From positions 1 through 7,293 of the forward strand of contig SKZG01000078.1 in assembly GCA_007127495.1 (NCBI GenBank): 7,293 nt of DNA, in the 5' to 3' direction. Both the position numbers and the translations under genes were made by a program. Source of the stretch: Planctomycetales bacterium (GTDB lineage: Bacteria; Planctomycetota; Planctomycetia; Pirellulales; Thermoguttaceae). Positions 1 to 5,854 of this stretch are shown in pieces; the first letter of the stretch is position 1; each line of letters opens with the position of its first letter. Under the pieces are notes generated by a model that saw only the letters and a list, made by a program, of their open reading frames with translations, was not told the DNA's origin and ran no database searches.

Positions 1-237
1 TCAGATTTGTGCCGCCGCCGCATGTTCCTTGGTTTACGGCAACCATGGACGGGCCGAAGAGATTTGGCTCTTCCGATTCGCCCGTTCGGAATATCGGTCC
101 GGCCGGGGGCCGGCAACGAAGCTTTCTCGCGCGGGCGCCACAGCGGGAGCAGCCCGATGAACCGGCAAATCACGCATTTCAGCCACGGACGATACCAGCG
201 CCGCGAACTGACCCGTTCGGCGCGCAGGCTGCGCCGA
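1..237. other. No supportable gene; region downstream of xseB
   Basis: I see no convincing gene here. On the minus strand one frame stays open from the xseB stop to the window edge, but its translation is rich in Arg and Pro, has no start preceded by a Shine-Dalgarno sequence, and resembles a shadow frame. A perfect GC-only hairpin lies at 99-113 (6-base arms CCGGCC/GGCCGG, loop GGG). It has no following T-run on either strand, so it is at best a weak or Rho-assisted end for the xseB transcript. Confidence 0.4.
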
Positions 238-510
238 TTATGCCGATTCCGTGGCCCGGTCGTCGAACGGTTCGGTTTGGGGCCGTCCTTCCGGGTCGAT
301 GCCGGTGAGCAGTTCGACGCGACGCTCTGCCCGCTCGAGCAGCGCATGGGCGTGGCGCAGCATTTTCACACCTTCCTCGTACCGGCCGAGGGCCTCGTCC
401 AGCCCCAGCTCGCCTTCTTCCAACGCGCGTACAATCGCTTCGAGCCGCTCGACGGCCTGCTCGAAACGGGGCTGCTGGGCTTGGTCGGTTGCGGGTTGCT
501 TCTTGGCCAT
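238..510 (-). CDS. xseB: Exodeoxyribonuclease VII small subunit
   Basis: This 90-residue protein matches XseB, the small subunit that binds several copies per XseA in exonuclease VII, the cytoplasmic nuclease that degrades single-stranded DNA to oligonucleotides. The family pattern runs from about residue 16 to 70: FEQAVERLEAIV, then LEEGELGLDEAL, then YEEGVKML, then the AERRVELLTG segment. These form the two-helix hairpin typical of the family. The tail after residue 70 is acidic, polar and unconserved. Length is slightly above the usual 60-85 residues. The ATG at 510 has AAGGAA six bases upstream, which supports the start. Its usual partner xseA is not in the window; if adjacent it would lie upstream, where the divergent sugar cluster now sits. 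The gene is probably housekeeping and unrelated to its neighbours. Confidence 0.93.
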   Translation of the reverse strand: MAKKQPATDQAQQPRFEQAVERLEAIVRALEEGELGLDEALGRYEEGVKMLRHAHALLERAERRVELLTGIDPEGRPQTEPFDDRATESA

Positions 511-516
511 TGGGTT

Positions 517-522
517 TTCCTT
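517..522 (-). promoter_or_regulatory. Ribosome binding site of xseB
   Basis: Read on the minus strand the bases are AAGGAA, six bases before the ATG at 510. This fixes the start of XseB at its MAKKQ N-terminus, and no better upstream start is available. Confidence 0.6.
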
Positions 523-612
523 GGGGGGTAATTGTTCACAAGGCCGCGGAGGCCGTCTCTCGGCGCTTCCGCTTCTGTACGTAATGCGGGGAAAACTGCA
601 TTTGTCTCACGC

Positions 613-658
613 CATGGGCATCCTGCCCACGGGTACTTTCACGGAGGGGATGCCCGTG
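613..658. repeat. Palindromic intergenic repeat (GGGCATCC type)
   Basis: Arms at 613-623 (catgggcatcc) and 648-658 (ggatgcccgtg) pair over 11 positions with one G-T wobble and a 24-base loop. Inside are competing hairpins: TGGGCA/TGCCCA at 615-620 and 624-629, and CACGGG/CCCGTG at 628-633 and 653-658. Read on the minus strand the core gives the peptide GQDAH. From general knowledge, palindromes with this core are scattered in many PVC-type genomes and produce spurious GQDAHAT-like peptides. Whether this copy is repeated elsewhere in this genome cannot be seen from one window. Confidence 0.5.
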
Positions 659-791
659 CAGTCCAAAATGCCAAAGCTGACGCAAAACGAAAGCGGCGTC
701 AAGTCCTCCGCACCCAGAACAGCCCAAGTTCGGTTCATCCGGCTGATGCGTAGGGTGGGGGTCGGCGGAAATTCTTGTTCCCGGCGCAAGT

Positions 792-831
792 CCTTGGGGA
801 AACACAACTTACGTCCCCCCCCCGCCCAAGG
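792..831. repeat. Stem-loop containing a nine-C homopolymer
   Basis: CCTTGGG (792-798) and CCCAAGG (825-831) form a perfect 7-base stem. The 26-base loop includes an uninterrupted run of nine C at 815-823. There is no T-run after it, so it does not look like an intrinsic terminator. It ends 22 bases upstream of the predicted -35 box, where it could influence promoter activity or simply be a mutable tract. Confidence 0.4.
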
Positions 832-853
832 CCATGCAATCCCTGCCAAGCGT

Positions 854-883
854 TTGACAGAGCCAATCTGTTTCTGATAAACT
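854..883 (+). promoter_or_regulatory. Predicted sigma70-like promoter of the sugar cluster
   Basis: A perfect -35 hexamer TTGACA (854-859) is followed after 18 bases by TAAACT (878-883), which matches four of six positions of TATAAT. It is preceded by TG at 875-876, giving an extended -10 (TGN). Transcription would begin around 889-891, leaving a leader of about 70 bases before the GTG start at 962. It is the only good promoter-like match I found upstream of the cluster. Confidence 0.5.
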
Positions 884-885
884 AG

Positions 886-907
886 GGCCCACGCTAGCAG
901 TTGGGCC
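886..907. promoter_or_regulatory. Inverted repeat at the predicted transcription start (candidate operator)
   Basis: GGCCCA (886-891) and TGGGCC (902-907) are perfect inverted arms around a 10-base spacer that itself contains the palindrome GCTAGC. The element begins just after the predicted -10 box, a common position for a repressor site. It would also place a small hairpin at the very 5' end of the mRNA. No regulator gene is in the window, so function is a guess. Confidence 0.3.
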
Positions 908-950
908 ATGGACTATGGTCTGACTGATTTCACAGCATCATCCATAGGGT

Positions 951-955
951 GGGAG
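951..955 (+). promoter_or_regulatory. Ribosome binding site that sets the epimerase start at GTG 962
   Basis: GGGAG lies six bases before the GTG at 962. The in-frame ATG at 908 has no Shine-Dalgarno sequence, sits only about 18 bases after the predicted transcription start, and would add 18 residues unlike the family. The GTG start places the Rossmann fold strand at residue 9, as expected. Confidence 0.65.
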
Positions 956-961
956 ACGAAC

Positions 962-1978
962 GTGAGCGAAACCAACAAGAACGACCTGATTGTCGTTGCC
1001 GGAGCCGGGGGATTCATTGCTGGAGCCCTGGTGAAGTACTTTGCCGATCGCGGCTTCACGCGAATTCGTGCCGTCGACAAGAAACCGCTTCCAGAATGGT
1101 ATCAGCGAGTTCCGGGGGCGGAGTGCCTGTGCCTTGACCTGAGCCACGAAGAGCACTGCCGACGCGTTTGCGAGGATGCCACGGAGGTTTACAACCTGGC
1201 CGCCGACATGGGGGGCATGGGCTTCATCGAACGATTTCGCATCGAGTGCCTCCGCAGCATCCTGATCAACACCCACATGATCGAAGCGGCTTATCGCGCC
1301 GGCGCCCAACGCTATTTCTTCTCCTCCTCGGCATGTGTCTACAATACGGACCTCCAGAAGGATCCCAAAGTGCGGGGCCTGAAGGAATCGGACGCGTACC
1401 CGGCAATGGCCGAGCGCGGTTACGGTTGGGAGAAGCTGATGTCGGAGATGTTCTGCGAGGAATACTGGCACGAGCGCGGCATGAAGACGGCGATCGCCCG
1501 ATTCCACAACGTCTACGGTCCCTACGGCACGTGGGATGGCGGCCGGGAGAAGGCGCCGGCGGCGATCTGCCGCAAGGTGATCGAGGCCAAGGACCGCGGC
1601 ATCGACTCGATCGAGATATGGGGCGACGGCAACCAGACGCGGAGTTTCATGTACATCGACGACTGCACGCGGGGCATCGACTCCATCATGCATAGCGACG
1701 ACCTGACCGCGACACCGATCAATCTGGGCTCCAGCGAGTTGGTGTCGATCAACGAACTGGTAAACATCGCCGAAGAGCTTGGCGGGGTCGAGCTGAAGCG
1801 CGACTACAGACTGGATGCCCCGCAGGGCGTCGCAGGTCGCAACAGCGACAATACCATGATCCAGAAGATCCTTGGTTGGGAACCGGACACGCCGCTCCGC
1901 GAGGGCCTGGCCAAAACCTACGTTTGGATCGAACGGCAATACATGGACCGCAAGGCCGGCAAGCGGACGGTTGTGTAA
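962..1978 (+). CDS. GDP-mannose 3,5-epimerase-like SDR enzyme
   Basis: This 338-residue extended short-chain dehydrogenase closely resembles plant GDP-mannose 3,5-epimerase (GME). GME interconverts GDP-D-mannose with GDP-L-galactose (and GDP-L-gulose) through a transient 4-keto intermediate using bound NAD. The N-terminal Rossmann motif is GAGGFIA (14-20). Family blocks follow: NLAADMGGMGFI (78-89), SSACVY (122-127), KESDAYPA (141-148), RFHNVYGPYGTW (180-191), GGREKAPAA (193-201), WGDGNQTRSF (220-229) and GRNSDN (292-297). The catalytic residues of Arabidopsis GME (Cys145, Tyr174, Lys178, Lys217) correspond to Cys125, Tyr154, Lys158 and Lys197, all at a constant offset of 20, so activity should be intact. 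Length fits (plant enzyme about 377). It is a soluble cytoplasmic enzyme and first gene of the cluster, 33 bases before the symporter. A related GDP- or NDP-hexose epimerase with shifted specificity remains possible. Confidence 0.88.
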   Translation: MSETNKNDLIVVAGAGGFIAGALVKYFADRGFTRIRAVDKKPLPEWYQRVPGAECLCLDLSHEEHCRRVCEDATEVYNLAADMGGMGFIERFRIECLRSILINTHMIEAAYRAGAQRYFFSSSACVYNTDLQKDPKVRGLKESDAYPAMAERGYGWEKLMSEMFCEEYWHERGMKTAIARFHNVYGPYGTWDGGREKAPAAICRKVIEAKDRGIDSIEIWGDGNQTRSFMYIDDCTRGIDSIMHSDDLTATPINLGSSELVSINELVNIAEELGGVELKRDYRLDAPQGVAGRNSDNTMIQKILGWEPDTPLREGLAKTYVWIERQYMDRKAGKRTVV

Positions 1979-2011
1979 CATACCGGTTCCCGAGTCGACA
2001 AGGAGTACGGA

Positions 2012-3658
2012 ATGGCAAACGGGTCGATTTCCGCCATCGATACGGTCATTGTGGTTGCCTACCTGCTGGGCATCATGGTGGTCGGCATTCTGGCCGGTTA
2101 CAGAAAGAATACTTCCTCCCAGCAGTTCTTTCTCGCCGGCAGGTCGCTCCGGTGGCCCATCATCGGCACGGGCCTGTTCTGTGCGAATATTTCCACGATC
2201 CACCTCGTGGGCTTGGCCTCGTCCGGGTATAAAGACGGGCTGGTGATCGGCAACTTCGAGTGGATGGCCTCTTTCTGCCTGATTCTGCTGGGAATCGTCT
2301 TCGCGCCGTTCTATTTCCGCAGCAAGATCAGCACACTGCCGGAATACGTCGAGAAGCGTTACGGCACCGGCGCCCGAACCTTCCTGGCGTGCATCTTCGT
2401 GATGTCCGCACTGCTGGTCCATATCGGCATCAGCCTGTTTGCGGGAGCCAAAGTGCTTGAAGAGTTCTTTGGGATCCCCTACGTGGCTTCGATTATTGGC
2501 ATCTCGCTGATCACCGCGGTTTATACCATTCTCGGGGGTCTCAAGGCCGTGATGGTCACCGACGCGATCCAAGCCGTGCTGCTGCTCGCCGGGGCGGCAA
2601 TTCTGACCTTCGCCGCCATTCAGGCGTTGCCGACGGTGGGGGTCCACTCGTGGGCCGACTTCCAAGCCGCTAGCCGCCCAGACCAGCTCAGTATGGTCCA
2701 GCCCATCAGGGATGCCGCGGCGCCGGGCAGGCTGGGGCTTCGCGAGTTCTCCTGGTACTCGATCCTCTTTGGGTATCCGGTTCTCGGCATCTGGTATTGG
2801 TGCACCGACCAGACGATTGTGCAGAAGGTCCTGGCCGCCAAAACCGAAAAGGATGGTCGTGACGGCGCGATCTTCGCCGGTTTCCTGAAGATCCTCCCGG
2901 TCTTCCTCATGGTGCTGCCGGGCGTGATCGGTTACGTGCTCTTCCGGGAAAAGATCGGGGACGACAACGACGCCACCCTGATGATCATGATGAAGGAGTT
3001 GCTCCCGTGGGGTATCCGCGGCCTGATGGCGGCCGGGCTGCTGGCGGCCCTGATGAGCACCATCGAGGCCGCACTGAACAGCACGGCCACGCTGACCGCC
3101 GAGGATATCGTGAAGCGTTTGCGACCCGGCACGCCCGACGCCACGCTGGTGTTGATCGGCCGGATCACGGCAGGCTTTGTCGTCGTTCTGGCCATGCTAT
3201 GGTCCACGCAGGGGGGGAAGTTCGGCAGCATCTTCGAGGCCATCAACAAGATACCGATGGCGTTTGCGCCGGGAATCACGACCATATTCCTCTTGGGCGT
3301 GTTCTGGCCGCGAGGCAACAAGCAGGGGGCCATGGCCGCCCTGCTCTTCAACGTGATCGTCGGCGTTGTCTACCTGGCCGTCGATATCCCGCTGGTGGGC
3401 ACGGAGCAAGTCATTGCCCAAAGCGTTGGCATTCCGTTCATGCAGGTCGGGTGGTATCTGTTCCTGATGTCCAGCGCGGTCTACATCGCCGTCAGCCTGA
3501 TGACCCCGGCCCCGTCGCAGAAGCAGATCGACAACCTCTGTTGGACCCGCCCGCTCGACGCCGTGCGCGGCAAGATGGAGGGCACCGTCACGGATCCGCG
3601 GGTCATGGCGGCGATCCTCTTCATCATCATGGGCATTCTGTACGCGCTGCTTCACTGA
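2012..3658 (+). CDS. SGLT-type sodium/sugar symporter (SSS family)
   Basis: This 548-residue integral membrane protein of the sodium:solute symporter family would import a sugar with Na+. Hydrophobic segments recur along its whole length, starting at about residues 10-29 and ending at 530-547. SGLT hallmarks are clear: HLVGLASSGY (64-73) and GNFEW (80-84), where His64 and Glu83 match human SGLT1 His83 and Glu102; YTILGGLKAVMVTDAIQ (171-187); the WYWCTDQ motif (261-267), which lies in the segment lining the sugar site; and LAALMSTIEAALNSTATL (344-361), in which Ala346, Ser349 and Thr350 occupy the Na2 sodium-site positions. Retained sugar-site residues favour a monosaccharide over proline, pantothenate or solutes of other SSS branches, but not a particular sugar. 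AAGGAG (2000-2005) lies six bases before the ATG. It is 33 bases after the epimerase and 28 before the kinase-like gene, so probably cotranscribed. Confidence 0.9.
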   Translation: MANGSISAIDTVIVVAYLLGIMVVGILAGYRKNTSSQQFFLAGRSLRWPIIGTGLFCANISTIHLVGLASSGYKDGLVIGNFEWMASFCLILLGIVFAPFYFRSKISTLPEYVEKRYGTGARTFLACIFVMSALLVHIGISLFAGAKVLEEFFGIPYVASIIGISLITAVYTILGGLKAVMVTDAIQAVLLLAGAAILTFAAIQALPTVGVHSWADFQAASRPDQLSMVQPIRDAAAPGRLGLREFSWYSILFGYPVLGIWYWCTDQTIVQKVLAAKTEKDGRDGAIFAGFLKILPVFLMVLPGVIGYVLFREKIGDDNDATLMIMMKELLPWGIRGLMAAGLLAALMSTIEAALNSTATLTAEDIVKRLRPGTPDATLVLIGRITAGFVVVLAMLWSTQGGKFGSIFEAINKIPMAFAPGITTIFLLGVFWPRGNKQGAMAALLFNVIVGVVYLAVDIPLVGTEQVIAQSVGIPFMQVGWYLFLMSSAVYIAVSLMTPAPSQKQIDNLCWTRPLDAVRGKMEGTVTDPRVMAAILFIIMGILYALLH

Positions 3659-3686
3659 CCACCCGGCTACCGATGGGAGTTGATTC

Positions 3687-4475
3687 ATGGCAAAGAAAAC
3701 TCGGACGAAGACGCCTGCGGCACACCCCTATCGCGTAGCGCTCGCCGGCGGGTGGGGAGATCATAACTTTGTGAATTTCCTGGCGGACGGGTACGTCGTG
3801 GTTGTCCAGGTGCAACCCGATGTCAGCTTTCACGACCGATGCGGCATCTGCTCAAGCACTCGGCAAATCCTCATGCAGAAGTACCCCGATGGCATTCCTG
3901 ACAATATAGACAGGTACGAGTTGGCAACCGAGTTGTACTATTGGGAAAACGAGCGGAAAGTACCAATCGGCGGGTCTCAGGACGCATGGGGATCCGTGTA
4001 CCCGGGCATCAATCTCTTGCACTACGATTTCCGCCACCACAACGGCGTTCTGCCCAAGACGGTAACCACTATTGTGAACCAGCGCACCGCAAGATGGTTC
4101 GAACGCCATTTCTGGATTGTGGATTGCGTGGGGCCGCGACCGGACGGATACAACCCGTTTGACGGCGGCCGATTTGCAACCCAGCAGGTTGTCCGCCAGC
4201 TTGGCAAATCCGGCCAAGATTGCTTCGCCGCGATCAAGAACCGTGACGTGGAAGCGATGGGAGCTTCGTTCAACCTGTGTTCGTCGGCCTGGAGGAAAAT
4301 GCTGCCTGCCATTTTTGAACATCCGGCCATCAAGGTGCCGGTCATGCAGAAACTGCGTTACTACCAGCGCAGGTACGCCGGGGCCATGCCGTCCGGCTGT
4401 GGGGTGGGGTACATGTACGTGGCGTCTTCGGAACCCGTTGAAGGCGGATTCCAAGTCAAGGTGAACCTGGGTTAG
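3687..4475 (+). CDS. Compact GHMP-kinase-fold protein, possible sugar-1-kinase or inactive relative
   Basis: I read this 262-residue soluble protein as a shortened member of the GHMP kinase superfamily, nearest the L-fucokinase/heptose-7-phosphate kinase (HddA) branch. Motif 1 is YRVALAGGWGDH (15-26). The GGSQDAWGSVYPGINLLHYD block (95-114) matches the GxQDQYxAxxGGxN block, keeping the likely catalytic base as Asp99. The C-terminal part, GAMPSGCGVGYMYV (232-245), matches motif 3. The ATP-phosphate loop, normally PxxxGLGSSA, is degenerate: RCGICSST (51-58), with Cys replacing the middle Gly and no Pro. Only about 30 residues separate motifs 1 and 2, where relatives have about 80-90, so roughly 50 are missing, and the total falls short of the usual 320-350. 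GGGAG (3675-3679) precedes the ATG by seven bases. Sampled GC is lower than in the sulfatase. Neighbouring genes suggest a role in sugar-1-phosphate formation. Kinase activity is uncertain. Confidence 0.6.
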   Translation: MAKKTRTKTPAAHPYRVALAGGWGDHNFVNFLADGYVVVVQVQPDVSFHDRCGICSSTRQILMQKYPDGIPDNIDRYELATELYYWENERKVPIGGSQDAWGSVYPGINLLHYDFRHHNGVLPKTVTTIVNQRTARWFERHFWIVDCVGPRPDGYNPFDGGRFATQQVVRQLGKSGQDCFAAIKNRDVEAMGASFNLCSSAWRKMLPAIFEHPAIKVPVMQKLRYYQRRYAGAMPSGCGVGYMYVASSEPVEGGFQVKVNLG

Positions 4476-4484
4476 GTCGGGCGC

Positions 4485-5558
4485 ATGCTGAGCGATAACT
4501 GTTACGCAGTGGTCATGGCCGGAGGCGGCGGGACGCGCCTATGGCCGTTGAGCAGCCGAGACGAACCGAAGCAATTTCTGAAGTTGTTTGGGCGCCGGTC
4601 GTTGATTGAACTGACCGTCGACAAGCTGCGCGGACACCTGCCCGAGGATCGCATCGTCATCCTCACGGGCGCCAAGTACAAGACGGCCGCGCAAGCGACC
4701 CTTCCCCAGATACCCCCGGAAAACTTTGTTTACGAGCCCTGCTTGCGCGATACTGCCAGCGCCATTGGCCTTGCCGCGACCGTGCTGAGGACGAGGTGCG
4801 CGACGGCCACCATGGTCGTGCTGACGGCGGATCAGATCATCGAGCCCACATCCGGCTTCAATACGGCCGTCGCCGGCGCAACGGCCTTCCTGGAAGTGCA
4901 CCCGGAACGGTTGGTGGCTTTTGGCGTGGAGGCCGCCTCGGCCAGCACGCTGGTCGGCTGGCAGAAGCTGGGGGAAACCGTTGACTTTCCGGGCTGCGAA
5001 GTACGCAGGATTACAGCGTTCACGGAGAAACCCGAACGGGAAATCGCGGAGCGGTACATGAACGAGGGGGGATACTGCTGGAATTCCGGGCAGTTTGCGT
5101 GGAAGGCCGAAGCGATCCTGGCGGAGATCGACGCGCACTTGACGGAAGCGACTCCGTTGCTCACGCAAATCGGCCGGGCCTGGAATACGCCGGCACGCGA
5201 ACAGGTCTTGGGCGACGTCTATCCTAATATGCCAAAAGGCTCGATCGATTACAGAGTCATGCAAAAGACCGCCAATGCTTGCAGTATCCTCCTGCCGTGC
5301 AGTTGGGAAGACATGGGAACCCATGCAGCGCTGGCAAGGAGAATCGGTTCGGAACGCGACGGCAACCTCGTCATGGGCAAGGCGATGGTTTCAGGCACGG
5401 AGAACGTCGTCCTGGCCAATACGGACCAATGCGTCGTCGTGGCGTCGGACAGGCTGACGGTTGTCGTTACCAATAACACCGTGTTCGTTGGCAATCAAGA
5501 CACCGATATGAAGGCCCTCGTGGAAAGCGTCGCCCAACACGAGCCCGAGATCGTTTAG
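4485..5558 (+). CDS. manC: Mannose-1-phosphate guanylyltransferase-like nucleotidyltransferase
   Basis: This 357-residue cytoplasmic enzyme belongs to the ManC/GMP family, which makes GDP-mannose and pyrophosphate from mannose-1-phosphate and GTP. It is the short single-domain type without a phosphomannose isomerase domain. The nucleotide-binding signature is GGGGTRLWPLS (13-23) with EPKQF (27-31). Further family blocks are FTEKP (179-183), YCWNSGQF (197-204), SIDYRVMQK (253-261) and SWEDMG (273-278). A beta-rich C-terminal part (about 295-338) matches the ManC tail. Some usually constant motifs differ: RDTASAI (88-94) for RNTAPAI, ADQ (115-117) for ADH, and TLVGWQ (155-160) where TGYGYI is expected. 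This may mean another sugar-1-phosphate is used, so the symbol states family, not proven substrate. The gene starts nine bases after the kinase-like stop; the only Shine-Dalgarno candidate (TAGGT, 4473-4477) overlaps that stop, suggesting translational coupling. Confidence 0.85.
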   Translation: MLSDNCYAVVMAGGGGTRLWPLSSRDEPKQFLKLFGRRSLIELTVDKLRGHLPEDRIVILTGAKYKTAAQATLPQIPPENFVYEPCLRDTASAIGLAATVLRTRCATATMVVLTADQIIEPTSGFNTAVAGATAFLEVHPERLVAFGVEAASASTLVGWQKLGETVDFPGCEVRRITAFTEKPEREIAERYMNEGGYCWNSGQFAWKAEAILAEIDAHLTEATPLLTQIGRAWNTPAREQVLGDVYPNMPKGSIDYRVMQKTANACSILLPCSWEDMGTHAALARRIGSERDGNLVMGKAMVSGTENVVLANTDQCVVVASDRLTVVVTNNTVFVGNQDTDMKALVESVAQHEPEIV

Positions 5559-5679
5559 AAATCCCAGAACTCAAACCGAAGCGACAGCCGCCGCGAGCCG
5601 GCGGGAGTGCGACCGACGAGGCGTATCGCGAACTGCGGTAAATCATCGATCCGAAATGGAACTAAGGAGAACACCCACT
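5559..5679 (+). other. 121-base spacer with a GC hairpin after the nucleotidyltransferase
   Basis: A perfect 6-base stem CCGCCG/CGGCGG (5588-5593 and 5599-5604) with a 5-base loop lies 30 bases after the nucleotidyltransferase stop. No T-run follows, so it is not a classic intrinsic terminator. It could slow read-through or protect the upstream mRNA end. I found no convincing promoter in this spacer. The end of the spacer carries AAGGAG (5664-5669) for the next small ORF. Confidence 0.35.
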
Positions 5680-5820
5680 ATGAAACGAATTATTGCCGAG
5701 ATATCAACCATCTCGCTCACCGGCGGTGCCGCGAGGGCGACTCCCGCAGACCGAGCCAATCGGCGCACCATCGCCCTCCCGAGCGGCCAGTCGGTGACGA
5801 TGGTGATTCAACTCAAATAG
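5680..5820 (+). CDS. Small hypothetical protein of 46 residues
   Basis: I do not recognise this small ORF. It starts MKRIIAEISTISL and ends RTIALPSGQSVTMVIQLK. The ATG at 5680 has a strong AAGGAG (5664-5669) ten bases upstream, and about 70 percent of codons end in G or C by hand count, which supports real translation. The N-terminus (MKR, a mainly apolar stretch, then AARA at 17-20) looks like a short or damaged signal peptide: Glu7 interrupts the hydrophobic core, so export is doubtful. The C-terminal third looks like two beta strands. The stop codon is absorbed into the hairpin at 5819-5834, and the sulfatase starts 34 bases later. It could be a small secreted or regulatory peptide, a leader coupled to the sulfatase, or the remnant of a longer gene. 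Confidence 0.45.
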   Translation: MKRIIAEISTISLTGGAARATPADRANRRTIALPSGQSVTMVIQLK

Positions 5821-5834
5821 GGGACTGTTCCCCT
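5819..5834 (+). repeat. Perfect hairpin AGGGGA-CTGT-TCCCCT before the sulfatase
   Basis: Six-base arms 5819-5824 and 5829-5834 with a 4-base loop CTGT form a perfect hairpin. It overlaps the stop codon of the small ORF and ends nine bases before the sulfatase Shine-Dalgarno GGAGGT (5844-5849). A short pyrimidine stretch (TCCCTT) follows, too weak for a standard terminator. From memory, GGGGACTGT/ACAGTCCCC palindromes occur as dispersed intergenic repeats in several bacterial groups, so it may be either a mobile palindromic element or a local translation or mRNA-stability signal. Confidence 0.45.
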
Positions 5835-5854
5835 TCCCTTAACGGAGGTGCAAC

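Larger units (their letters stand above)
511..961. other. Divergent intergenic region between xseB and the sugar cluster
   Basis: This stretch carries no gene I accept. Short frames on both strands translate to low-complexity, unrecognisable peptides. It holds a palindromic repeat (613-658), a stem-loop containing a run of nine C (792-831), a promoter toward the plus strand (854-883) and an inverted repeat at the probable transcription start (886-907). Both the xseB promoter and the cluster promoter must lie here unless xseB is transcribed from farther away. I could not pick out a minus-strand promoter. Confidence 0.6.

Noticed and set aside
1..239. Minus-strand frame open from the xseB stop to the left edge
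   Set aside because: No credible start codon with a ribosome site; Arg/Pro-rich translation and falling third-position GC along its length. It could only be judged with sequence beyond the window.
613..658. Riboswitch upstream of the sugar cluster
   Set aside because: The alternative stems lie about 200 bases upstream of the predicted promoter, so they would not be in the cluster mRNA, and no known riboswitch core is visible.
7..877. Two long plus-strand frames (7-531 and 251-877) over and beyond xseB
   Set aside because: They are antisense to xseB and have Ser/Arg-rich or Phe/Gly-rich content without family resemblance.
536..909. Minus-strand frames of 89 and 100 codons in the intergenic region
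   Set aside because: Their translations pass through the palindromic repeat and the C-run and have no ribosome site or recognisable domain; I treat them as spurious repeat peptides.
908..961. ATG at 908 as the start of the epimerase
   Set aside because: It lacks a ribosome site, nearly abuts the predicted transcription start, and adds residues not seen in the family; GTG 962 has GGGAG at ideal spacing.
938..2665. 575-codon open frame on the minus strand opposite the epimerase and symporter
   Set aside because: It is antisense to two clear genes, rich in His, Arg, Asp and Gln without any recognisable domain, and arises from the GC-rich codon pattern of the plus-strand genes.
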